Part shown: positions 14,140 to 20,197 of the stretch, piece after piece | How the letters are laid out: each line of letters opens with the position of its first letter | Numbering within the stretch: the first letter of the stretch is position 1 | Assembly: GCA_050942995.1 (NCBI GenBank) | Contig: JBMNOI010000063.1 | Location: forward strand, 1-21,745 | Source: JBMNOI01 sp050942995 | GTDB taxonomy: Bacteria; Chloroflexota; Anaerolineae; UBA1429 | Reading direction: 5' to 3' | DNA length: 21,745 nt | The notes under the pieces: model-generated | Told to the model about the DNA's origin: nothing | Database searches by the model: none | Seen by the model: the letters and a program-made list of their open reading frames with translations, nothing else | Position numbers and translations under genes: made by a program

Positions 14140-15027
14140 ATGCGCAGCGAAAAAGAAATGCTCGACCTGATTATCCGCACGGCTCAGGATGACGTCCGCA
14201 TACGCGCCGTAATCATGAACGGGTCGCGCGCCAATCCCAACGCGCCGCGCGACATCATGCAAGACTTTGACATCGTCTATATCGTAACCGATGTAGAGTC
14301 GTTCCGGGAAGATGAGGGCTGGATCGAGCAGTTCGGCGAGATCCTCATCATGCAGATGCCGGACGCCATGGACGATCCGCCGCCCGCCGACGATGGCTCG
14401 TTCGCCTATCTCGTCCAGTTCGCCGGCGGGAACCGCCTGGATCTCACCCTGTTTCCGTTGGATCGCCTCGACGAGATGCACCGCGACAGCCTGAGCATCC
14501 TGCTGTTGGACAAGGGGAGCATTCTAGACGGAGACGCCCTCATCGCGCCCTTTCCGCCGCCCAGCGAAGCGAATTACCTGCCTTGCCCTCCCTCTGCGCA
14601 GGCCTATGCCGACTGTTGCAACGAGTTTTGGTGGCTCGGCCCGTACGTTGCCAAGGGCCTGTGGAGGAGGCAGCCGATCTATGCCCGGCACGTTCTGGAC
14701 AGCCTCATGCGCGATCAGTTGATCAAAATGCTGACCTGGCACGCCGGCATCCGCACTCGATTTGCCGTGAATCTTGGCGGGTACGGCAAGTACCTGCATG
14801 AGCATATCGATCCCGATTTGTACCCCCTGCTCTGGCAAACCTATGCGACTGTCGATGGCGATAGCAGTTGGGCCGCTCTCTATGCCATGTGTCGCCTGTT
14901 TCGCACCGCCGCCCGGCATGTTGCAGAGCACTTTGGTTTTGATTATCCTTCCGCCGATGATGAGCGGGTTAGCGCCTACCTACGACATGTGCAGGCACTG
15001 CCTCGCGATGCGCACAGCATCTTTTAG
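14140..15027 (+). CDS. ANT(6)/AadE-like nucleotidyltransferase
   Basis: 295-aa protein resembling aminoglycoside 6-adenylyltransferase (AadE/AadK family), enzymes that transfer AMP from ATP to streptomycin. The nucleotidyltransferase core is intact: MNGSRAN (G28, S29) followed by DFDIVY (D42, D44), and the third acidic residue in GNRLDLTLFP (D101). The downstream helical part with NEFWWLGPYVAKGLWR, LDSLMRDQLIKMLTWHAG and LGGYGKYL is also typical of the family. GAGGAG lies just before the ATG. Chromosomal members of this family are common and many have no proven resistance role, so resistance should not be assumed. It lies between a P-loop kinase and an Fpg-like gene, with short gaps of 48 and 61 bases. 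Confidence 0.88.
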   Translation: MRSEKEMLDLIIRTAQDDVRIRAVIMNGSRANPNAPRDIMQDFDIVYIVTDVESFREDEGWIEQFGEILIMQMPDAMDDPPPADDGSFAYLVQFAGGNRLDLTLFPLDRLDEMHRDSLSILLLDKGSILDGDALIAPFPPPSEANYLPCPPSAQAYADCCNEFWWLGPYVAKGLWRRQPIYARHVLDSLMRDQLIKMLTWHAGIRTRFAVNLGGYGKYLHEHIDPDLYPLLWQTYATVDGDSSWAALYAMCRLFRTAARHVAEHFGFDYPSADDERVSAYLRHVQALPRDAHSIF

Positions 15028-15088
15028 CGCATCATCCATCCCGATCCTTTCGATGGCTGCCGTCCGCCGACAGAAGGAGGTTCACGCC

Positions 15089-15910
15089 ATGATCGAGCTC
15101 CCCGAAGCGATCGTGATCGCCCGGCAAATCACCGAGACGGTGAGTGGCAAACGAATCGCACGAGCCGTCGCCAACGCCTCGCCCCACAAATTCGCCTTTT
15201 ATAGCGGCGATCCCGCCGAATATGGCGACCGACTGTCGGGCAAAACGGTCGGCGGCGCGCAGGGCGTCGGTCCTCACATCCAGTTCACCGCCGATGACAT
15301 GATGCTCTCCATCAGCGCCCCCATCCGCTACCATGAACGGGACGCCAAACGCCCCGGGAAGCATCAGCTTCTCATCGAATTCGACGACGGCACGGCCATC
15401 AGCGCCGGCGCCCAAATGTGGGGCGGCTTTTTCTGCTTTCCCATCGGCGGGCAAAGCGGCTATCCCGACGTCGACAACGCCCACAAGTCGCCGTCACCGC
15501 TCACCGATGCCTTCGACCGGACCTATTTCGATACGCTGTTCGACGAAAAAACGCCCAATCTTTCGGCCAAGGCGTTCCTGGCGACGGAGCAACGCATCCC
15601 CGGCCTGGGCAACGGCGTATTGCAGGACATTCTGTGGGCGGCCCGAATCCACCCCAAACGCAGGATGAGCGAGTTGCCCGCAGAACGGATCGACGCCATG
15701 TATTCCTCGGTCAAAGAGGTGCTGGCCGCCATGACGGCGCAAGGAGGTCGCGATACCGAGCGCGATCTTTTTGGCCACCCGGGCGGCTACCGGACCATCC
15801 TGAGCAAGAACACGGTGGGCGGCCCCTGCCCGGCCTGTGGCGCCCTTATCGAAAAACAGGCCTATCTGGGCGGCAGCATCTATTTCTGCCCGGGGTGTCA
15901 GAGCCTATAG
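15089..15910 (+). CDS. Fpg/Nei-family DNA glycosylase-like protein, catalytic residues altered
   Basis: 273-aa protein with the Fpg/Nei layout: N-terminal segment MIELPEA, beta-sandwich domain, an H2TH region (LSAKAFLATEQRIPGLGNGVLQDILWAARIHP shortened here to its key parts PGLGNG and IHP), and a C-terminal zinc finger C247-x2-C250-x16-C267-x2-C270. True Fpg and Nei start MPELPE/MPEGPE and use Pro2 as the Schiff-base nucleophile; here residue 2 is Ile. The zinc-finger Arg that contacts damaged DNA (R in QRATFYC of E. coli Fpg, aligned without gaps) is Gly262. Classical glycosylase/AP-lyase action is therefore unlikely, although E3 and the H2TH and zinc folds remain. Similar MI(E)LPEA proteins exist in other bacteria as far as I recall. 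The ATG at 15089 has GAAGGAGG eight bases upstream; the longer frame to 14774 overlaps the upstream gene. Confidence 0.85.
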   Translation: MIELPEAIVIARQITETVSGKRIARAVANASPHKFAFYSGDPAEYGDRLSGKTVGGAQGVGPHIQFTADDMMLSISAPIRYHERDAKRPGKHQLLIEFDDGTAISAGAQMWGGFFCFPIGGQSGYPDVDNAHKSPSPLTDAFDRTYFDTLFDEKTPNLSAKAFLATEQRIPGLGNGVLQDILWAARIHPKRRMSELPAERIDAMYSSVKEVLAAMTAQGGRDTERDLFGHPGGYRTILSKNTVGGPCPACGALIEKQAYLGGSIYFCPGCQSL

Positions 15911-15921
15911 CGTCATCCTGA

Positions 15922-15946
15922 AGAGTTGGGGCAATGCCACAACTCT
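15922..15946 (+). terminator. Hairpin after the Fpg-like gene
   Basis: AGAGTTG and CAACTCT, with an inner GGC/GCC pairing around AAT, form a stem-loop starting about 12 bases after the stop codon. There is no T-run, so it may be a weak terminator or mRNA 3' stabiliser rather than a full intrinsic terminator. Confidence 0.35.
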
Positions 15947-15965
15947 GGCCCTCCTCTCGGGTGTG

Positions 15966-16005
15966 CCCCATCCCCTCTCCCACTTGTGTGGGAGAGGGGA
16001 TGGGG
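15966..16005. repeat. REP-like palindrome, copy 1 (18-bp perfect stem)
   Basis: Left arm 15966-15983 and right arm 15988-16005 are perfect reverse complements (18 bp) around a TTGT loop. The core is CCCTCTCCCAC/GTGGGAGAGGG, and GTGAGGGC follows. The same CCCTCTCCC-GGGAGAGGG-GGGTGAGGG pattern recurs at 19955-20022, so this is a dispersed intergenic hairpin repeat. It could also act as a bidirectional transcription barrier. Confidence 0.8.
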
Positions 16006-16034
16006 GTGAGGGCCGGCGATGCCCCCAACGCTGT

Positions 16035-16063
16035 TTGACCCGTTCCCCTCCCCGGCGTACAAT
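16035..16063 (+). promoter_or_regulatory. Promoter of the URO-D 2/purO operon
   Basis: TTGACC (16035-16040), 17-base spacer, TACAAT (16058-16063), 5/6 and 5/6 matches, about 45 bases before the ATG at 16114. Confidence 0.65.
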
Positions 16064-16113
16064 GGCGCCGTCGTTCAATCCGCCCACTACCGAATCCGCC
16101 GCAAGAGGTGAGC

Positions 16114-17172
16114 ATGCCAAAGGAAACCATGACGCCGCGCGAGCGCTGGCTGGCCGTCCTCCGCCGCGAGACGCCCGACCGCATTCCCATGGATATCTGG
16201 ATCACCGACGAGGCCCGGGCCAAACTGATGCGTCATCTGGGCGTGTCGGACGATCGCGAGCTGCTGAAGCGGTTGCACATCGACCGCCCCTTTACCGTGG
16301 AGCCGCGCTACGTGGGGCCGCCCATCCCCGCCGACGAGGATGTGTTCGGCATCCGATATCAAGATATCGATTATGGCACCGGCGTCTATCGCGAGGCGGT
16401 GGGCTATCCTCTGGCGGGCTATACGACGGTGGACGAGATCGAGGCCAACTATCGCTGGCCCGATCCCGACTGGTGGGACTATTCCCTCATTCCGGGGCAG
16501 ATCAAAGAGTATACCGAGTATCCTATCCGTGGTGGGGGCTCGGAACCGTTCCTGACCTACAAAAACCTGCGCGGGCAGGAACAGGCGTTCATGGATTTGA
16601 TCCTCTACCCCGAGATCGTCCACTACTGCCTGGATCGCCTGTTCGAGCTGGCCTACCAGAACACGCTGCGCATCTATGAGGCCATCCCCGATCAGGTGAT
16701 GATCACCTATGTCGCCGAGGATATGGGCAGCCAGGAGGGGCTGCTCTTCTCCCCCGCTCAGATTCACGAGTTCCTCATCCCGCGCATGCGTCGCATCATC
16801 GATCTGGCCCATCAGGCCGGCGCCTATGCCTTTTATCACAGCGACGGCGGCGTGCGCAAGATTCTGCCCGACATGATCGCTGCCGGCATCGACGTCCTCA
16901 ACCCCATCCAATGGCGCTGCCCGGGCATGGAGCGAGAGGGCCTCAAGCGAGATTTCGGCGACGCAGTGGTCTTCCACGGCGGCGTGGATAACCAGTACAC
17001 ACTGGCCTTTGGCTCTATAGACGAGGTCACTCAAGAGATACAGGACAATATCCGCATCCTGGGTGAGGGCGGCGGCTATATTCTGGCGCCCTGTCACAAC
17101 ATTCAGGCCGTCAGCCCGCCGGAGAATATCGTCGCCATGTACGAGGCCGGATGCGAGTTCGGCTGGACCTGA
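16114..17172 (+). CDS. Uroporphyrinogen decarboxylase-like (URO-D superfamily) protein 2
   Basis: 352-aa URO-D superfamily protein with the usual opening (MTPRERWLAVLRRETPDRIP) and family C-terminus (GGGYILAPCHNIQ, PPENIVAMYEAG). The HemE MRQAGR motif is missing, so it is unlikely to be the heme enzyme. Compared with the methyltransferase zinc site (H-x-C ... C), it has YHSDGG (H242-x-D244) and keeps the late cysteine C327 in LAPCHN. A methyltransferase-like role is possible but the substrate is unknown, and no corrinoid protein is encoded nearby. The start at 16114 has GAGG five bases upstream; an in-frame GTG at 16108 overlaps that site. It is followed after 33 bases by purO and shares its promoter. 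Confidence 0.85.
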   Translation: MPKETMTPRERWLAVLRRETPDRIPMDIWITDEARAKLMRHLGVSDDRELLKRLHIDRPFTVEPRYVGPPIPADEDVFGIRYQDIDYGTGVYREAVGYPLAGYTTVDEIEANYRWPDPDWWDYSLIPGQIKEYTEYPIRGGGSEPFLTYKNLRGQEQAFMDLILYPEIVHYCLDRLFELAYQNTLRIYEAIPDQVMITYVAEDMGSQEGLLFSPAQIHEFLIPRMRRIIDLAHQAGAYAFYHSDGGVRKILPDMIAAGIDVLNPIQWRCPGMEREGLKRDFGDAVVFHGGVDNQYTLAFGSIDEVTQEIQDNIRILGEGGGYILAPCHNIQAVSPPENIVAMYEAGCEFGWT

Positions 17173-17205
17173 GCCGGCTCGCGAAGCATATCGAACGGAG
17201 GCAGC

Positions 17206-17811
17206 ATGTATATCGGAAGATTCGTCATTCTGGGTCGCACCCCGGCCGGTCAATGGTACCTGGGATACCGCGTGTCATCACGCTCGTTCCCCAATCGCAC
17301 CATCGCCACCCGAGAGGATCGGGCCATCGTCATCCCGACGCCAGACGCCGTCGCCAGCGACAACCCCTATATCAGCTACAACTGTCTGCGTCAGCATGGC
17401 CGGCAGGTGGTGGTGGCCAACGGCAGCCATGCCGATCCCATCATCGAAAAGGCCGCCGCAGGCTATCCCATGCGCGATGCGCTGGCCCTTTCGTTGCTGG
17501 CGCTGGATTACGAGCACGACCAGCTCAACACTCCGCGTATCGCCGCCGCGCTGGATGCGAACGGAGCGGGCTACCTCGCCATCGTCACTGAGGATCGTCT
17601 GACGGTGCGCCGCATGGAGGTACAGCCGGGCGAGGCGTTCCTCATCGCCACCTACGAGCTGAACGATCCCACCCCCATCGCTCTGGAGGGCGACACACCC
17701 GAGGCACTGTGCGACGCCATCTTTGACTGTGAGTACGAGCTGCCTGTGGCCGTCCTGGCCGTCATGCCTGAGGGCGAGACCCTGCGCATGGCCTCGCGTT
17801 CGACTCGTTGA
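17206..17811 (+). CDS. purO: IMP cyclohydrolase, archaeal PurO type
   Basis: 201-aa protein of the PurO family (archaeal IMP cyclohydrolase), the enzyme that closes the ring of FAICAR to IMP in the last step of purine biosynthesis where PurH is absent or supplemented. The opening MYIGRFVILGRTPAGQWYLGY and the signature YRVSSRSFPNR fit the family, as do the central SYNCLR...VVANGSH region and YPMRDALALSLLALDYE. Proteins of this family also occur in some bacteria and their role there is less well tested. GGAGG lies four bases before the ATG. It is 33 bases downstream of URO-D 2 on the same strand and is followed by a long hairpin terminator. Confidence 0.85.
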   Translation: MYIGRFVILGRTPAGQWYLGYRVSSRSFPNRTIATREDRAIVIPTPDAVASDNPYISYNCLRQHGRQVVVANGSHADPIIEKAAAGYPMRDALALSLLALDYEHDQLNTPRIAAALDANGAGYLAIVTEDRLTVRRMEVQPGEAFLIATYELNDPTPIALEGDTPEALCDAIFDCEYELPVAVLAVMPEGETLRMASRSTR

Positions 17812-17820
17812 GTAGTAACA

Positions 17821-17858
17821 CACACCTTCCGGGGCTCGTGAATTCCCCGGAAGGTGTG
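17821..17858. terminator. Bidirectional hairpin terminator between purO and pncA
   Basis: CACACCTTCCGGGG (17821-17834) and CCCCGGAAGGTGTG (17845-17858) form a perfect 14-bp stem with a 10-base loop, between two convergent genes (stops at 17811 and 17871). There is no clear T-run on either side, but stem strength and position suit a shared terminator. Confidence 0.75.
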
Positions 17859-17870
17859 CCTGCTAAACGG

Positions 17871-18473
17871 CTAAACATCGGCCAGTTCCAGCGTCTCCAG
17901 CGTCGCCAGCTGTGCCCCCGCACGAACTATATCCTCAATGGCCTTTTCGGCGTCATGAATCTCGACGTTTACCGCCCGTGAGGCGTCGATCAGCACCGTC
18001 ACCTTCAGGCCGGCGACCGCCGCATCCAGTGTCGAGTATTTGACGCAATAGTCCAGCGCCAGCCCGCCGATATAGAGGTGCTTGATGCCGGCCTCCAGCA
18101 GCTTGTCCAGCAGCATCCGCCCCCCATCGTCTCGGGCATGGAACGCCGAATAGGCATCCTCATCGGCGCCCATCCCCTTGGAGACGATGTGGGCATCTTC
18201 GGGCAGCTCCAGATCGGGGTGAAACTCGGCCCCCGGCGTGTTTTGCACACAGTGCTCCGGCCACGGCCCGCCGCCCGATTGGAAATGCGTCGTTTCGGGC
18301 GGATGCCAGTCACGCGAGGCGTATACAGGGCGCCCCGCCTGCCGGAACGCCCGAATATAGCTGTTTATCCGGGGGATGATCTCGTCACCTTCGGCCACGG
18401 CCAACGACCCGCCGGGCAAAAAACAGTTCTGTATATCCACGACCAAAAGAGCGCTATCTTGTTCGATTCCCAT
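17871..18473 (-). CDS. pncA: Nicotinamidase (isochorismatase family)
   Basis: Deamidates nicotinamide to nicotinic acid in NAD salvage. The 200-aa length is typical. The catalytic triad of the family is visible: D13 (VVDIQNCF), K99 (VSKGMG) and C143 (GLALDYCVK). The metal ligands D55, H57 and H63 are in SRDWHPPETTHF. GGGPWPEHCVQNTPGA is a further nicotinamidase-type segment, which argues against a generic isochorismatase. AAAGGAG seven bases before the ATG is a strong ribosome site. The promoter at 18577-18606 overlaps a 9-bp inverted repeat, suggesting repression. It is transcribed alone and converges on purO. Confidence 0.93.
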   Translation of the reverse strand: MGIEQDSALLVVDIQNCFLPGGSLAVAEGDEIIPRINSYIRAFRQAGRPVYASRDWHPPETTHFQSGGGPWPEHCVQNTPGAEFHPDLELPEDAHIVSKGMGADEDAYSAFHARDDGGRMLLDKLLEAGIKHLYIGGLALDYCVKYSTLDAAVAGLKVTVLIDASRAVNVEIHDAEKAIEDIVRAGAQLATLETLELADV

Positions 18474-18576
18474 GGTTCAACTCCTTTCTTGGTGTGCGGA
18501 AACCATTGGCCAATCGAGATTGCGTCATGATATCGTCGGCCGTCCACCTCGACGACGCTGTCGATTAATCTCTCTT

Positions 18577-18606
18577 ATTTTAACCTAAACAGGGTAAAAA
18601 TCTCAA
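18577..18606 (-). promoter_or_regulatory. Promoter of pncA
   Basis: On the minus strand: TTGAGA (18606-18601), 18-base spacer, TAAAAT (18582-18577), 5/6 and 5/6 matches. The start would be about 100 bases before the pncA ATG. Confidence 0.6.
18578..18599. promoter_or_regulatory. Candidate operator over the pncA promoter
   Basis: TTTTAACCT (18578-18586), AAAC, AGGGTAAAA (18591-18599): a 9-4-9 inverted repeat with a single mismatch, covering the spacer and the -10 box of the pncA promoter. This is where a repressor would block polymerase. No specific regulator can be named from the sequence. Confidence 0.5.
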
Positions 18607-18810
18607 GAGCCCCTTGTTCATCTGAACCTCGGCTGCAAGATGCTCAGAGGCACGCGCCCCACACCTTTTGGTGCTGGCCGTCCATGCCGTGGATGGTGTA
18701 TACTCGTCCCGTCGGCAACATCCCTGATCGAGCCGCGCCATTCAGGGTATCCGATCCGGCGCATCGCACAGTCCCTCATCTTTGCGCAGCACATCGAGAG
18801 GAGTCGGCAC

Positions 18811-19845
18811 ATGATGACGCCCAAAGAGCGAGTGATCGCCCAGATCGAGCATCGTGAGACCGATTGGATCCCCTACACATTGGGGTTCGAGGGGGACGTC
18901 GCCGAGCGCCTCGACGCCTACTATGGGGAAGACGCCTGGCGTAGCCTGCTGGACATCCCCATCTGTCATTTGCCCGTGCCCAATCTGGTCGTCGATACCG
19001 ACGCGCCATCCCCTACCGTCATCGATCCCTACAGCATTGTGTGGCAGATCGATCGCCGTCCCTTTCACCTGCTCGATGCCCCGCTCAAAGAGCCCTCTCT
19101 GGAGGGGTATCGCTTCCCCGATCTCGACGACTATTTCACACCGGAATGGCGTGAGGCCGCCCTGGCCGCCATCAACGCCGATCCCGACCGCTTCTGGGTG
19201 GCCGGTTTTGGGTTTGGCCTGTTCGAGCGCACCTGGACACTGCGCGGCTTTACCGAGGCCCTCACCGACGCCCTGGCCGAGCCCGATTTCTATGACGAGC
19301 TGGTCGAGCGCATCGCCCAACATCAGATCGACATCATCGATCGCTTGCTAGAGTTGCCCCTGGACGGCATCATGTTCAGCGATGACTGGGGCTACCAGCA
19401 GGGTGTGCTTCTGGGGCCAGAGCTATGGCGTCGCTACATCAAGCCGCGGCTGGCCCGCCAGTACGCCCATGTGCACCAGGCGGGCCGGTATACGCTGAGC
19501 CATTGCTGCGGCAGCGTCGTCGACATCATGCCCGACATCGTCGAGATCGGTCTCGACGTGCTGGAGAGCGTCCAGCCCGAGGCCCGCGGCATGAACCCGT
19601 ACGATCTCAAGCGCGAATGGGGCGAGCAGATCACCTTCTGGGGCGGACTGGGCTCCCAGTCGACGATCCCCTTCGGCACGCCCGCCGAGATCCGCGCCGA
19701 GGTCGCGCGCCTCTGCAAGGAGATGGGCCGCGAAGGGGGATACATTCTGGCGCCGGCCAAGGCCCTCCAGCCCGAGACGCCCACCGAGAACGCCGCCGCC
19801 GTGGTCGAATCCTTTCTTGCTCAGAGCGGCGTATGCTGGCCGTAG
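18811..19845 (+). CDS. Uroporphyrinogen decarboxylase-like (URO-D superfamily) protein 3
   Basis: 344-aa URO-D superfamily protein opening MMTPKERVIAQIEHRETDWIP. It lacks the HemE MRQAGR signature. At the methyltransferase zinc position it reads LSHCCGS (H231-x-C233, with C232), like MtaA-type enzymes. The late cysteine, however, is replaced in YILAPAKALQP (A316, K317). Of the three paralogues in this window it is the only one with H-x-C. GSQSTIPFGTPAEIRAEV and PETPTENAAAVVESF are common family C-terminal blocks. GAGAGGAG seven bases before the ATG at 18811 sets the start; the frame runs further up without a ribosome site. The next gene is the GH38 mannosidase, 352 bases away with its own promoter, so a shared pathway is possible but not shown. 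Confidence 0.82.
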   Translation: MMTPKERVIAQIEHRETDWIPYTLGFEGDVAERLDAYYGEDAWRSLLDIPICHLPVPNLVVDTDAPSPTVIDPYSIVWQIDRRPFHLLDAPLKEPSLEGYRFPDLDDYFTPEWREAALAAINADPDRFWVAGFGFGLFERTWTLRGFTEALTDALAEPDFYDELVERIAQHQIDIIDRLLELPLDGIMFSDDWGYQQGVLLGPELWRRYIKPRLARQYAHVHQAGRYTLSHCCGSVVDIMPDIVEIGLDVLESVQPEARGMNPYDLKREWGEQITFWGGLGSQSTIPFGTPAEIRAEVARLCKEMGREGGYILAPAKALQPETPTENAAAVVESFLAQSGVCWP

Positions 19846-19857
19846 CGTCTTTGGATC

Positions 19858-19914
19858 GTAGGGGATGGGCGTCCGCCCGTGTTCCCTTCTTGTAGGGGCG
19901 GCTCGCGAGCGGCC
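19858..19914. repeat. Two tandem GTAGGGG-type palindromic units
   Basis: Both units start GTAGGGG (19858 and 19892) and continue into a GC dyad: GGGCGTCCGCCC in the first, GGCGGCTCGCGAGCGGCC in the second (containing the perfect palindrome GCTCGCGAGC). They look like a family of short intergenic repeats with a conserved head and variable palindromic body. Confidence 0.5.
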
Positions 19915-19954
19915 CATCGTATGATATCGGCTCGACCGAACCATCCCGATTCGA

Positions 19955-20022
19955 CCCTCTCCCACACGAATGGGAGAGGGGGGGCGTTCGGCGATGAGGT
20001 ATCGCCGAACGGCGGGGTGAGG
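19955..20022. repeat. REP-like palindrome, copy 2, with nested hairpin
   Basis: CCCTCTCCCA (19955-19964) and TGGGAGAGGG (19971-19980) form a 10-bp stem, the same core as copy 1 at 15966-16005. Between the GGGAGAGGGG arm and the GGGGTGAGGG tail lies a second perfect hairpin, CGTTCGGCGAT (19985-19995) and ATCGCCGAACG (20001-20011), which copy 1 does not have. Confidence 0.75.
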
Positions 20023-20080
20023 GCGGCATGAGATTCACAAATATCCCTCTCTCAAGCGCTAATCGCCCGCGCCGAATGGC

Positions 20081-20109
20081 TTGACACGCATCGGCGCCGC
20101 CGGTATCCT
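20081..20109 (+). promoter_or_regulatory. Promoter of the GH38 gene
   Basis: TTGACA (20081-20086), 17-base spacer, TATCCT (20104-20109), 6/6 and 4/6 matches, giving a leader of about 80 bases. Confidence 0.6.
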
Positions 20110-20197
20110 GCCTATGCGACCGGATACGCCCGGACTACAATCGAAACGGTATGCACGAACGACAAGTGGATGCCAGATATTATGAAAGGAGCGTCCT

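Larger units (their letters stand above)
18474..18810. other. Divergent intergenic region between pncA and URO-D 3
   Basis: 337 bases without a gene. The left third is AT-rich for this genome and holds the pncA promoter with an inverted repeat. On the plus strand a TATACT at 18699-18704 is a possible -10 for URO-D 3, but no good -35 lies at the right distance. The rest shows nothing recognisable. Confidence 0.55.
19846..20197. other. Repeat-rich spacer between URO-D 3 and the GH38 gene
   Basis: 352 bases without a gene. It holds two GTAGGGG-type units (19858-19914), the second REP-like palindrome with a nested hairpin (19955-20022), and the promoter of the mannosidase gene (20081-20109). Confidence 0.65.

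Noticed and set aside
14140..15027. Acquired antibiotic resistance gene
   Set aside because: The ANT(6)-like gene has no mobile-element flanks and no visible break in base composition; chromosomal members without resistance function are common, so only the family is claimed.
16087..17253. 388-codon open frame on the minus strand opposite URO-D 2
   Set aside because: Shadow frame of a gene with clear family motifs; its sequence is low-quality and rich in D, H, G and A.
6652..19845. Annotation of the three URO-D proteins as HemE of the heme pathway
   Set aside because: None has the MRQAGR substrate-binding signature; other heme genes are not nearby.
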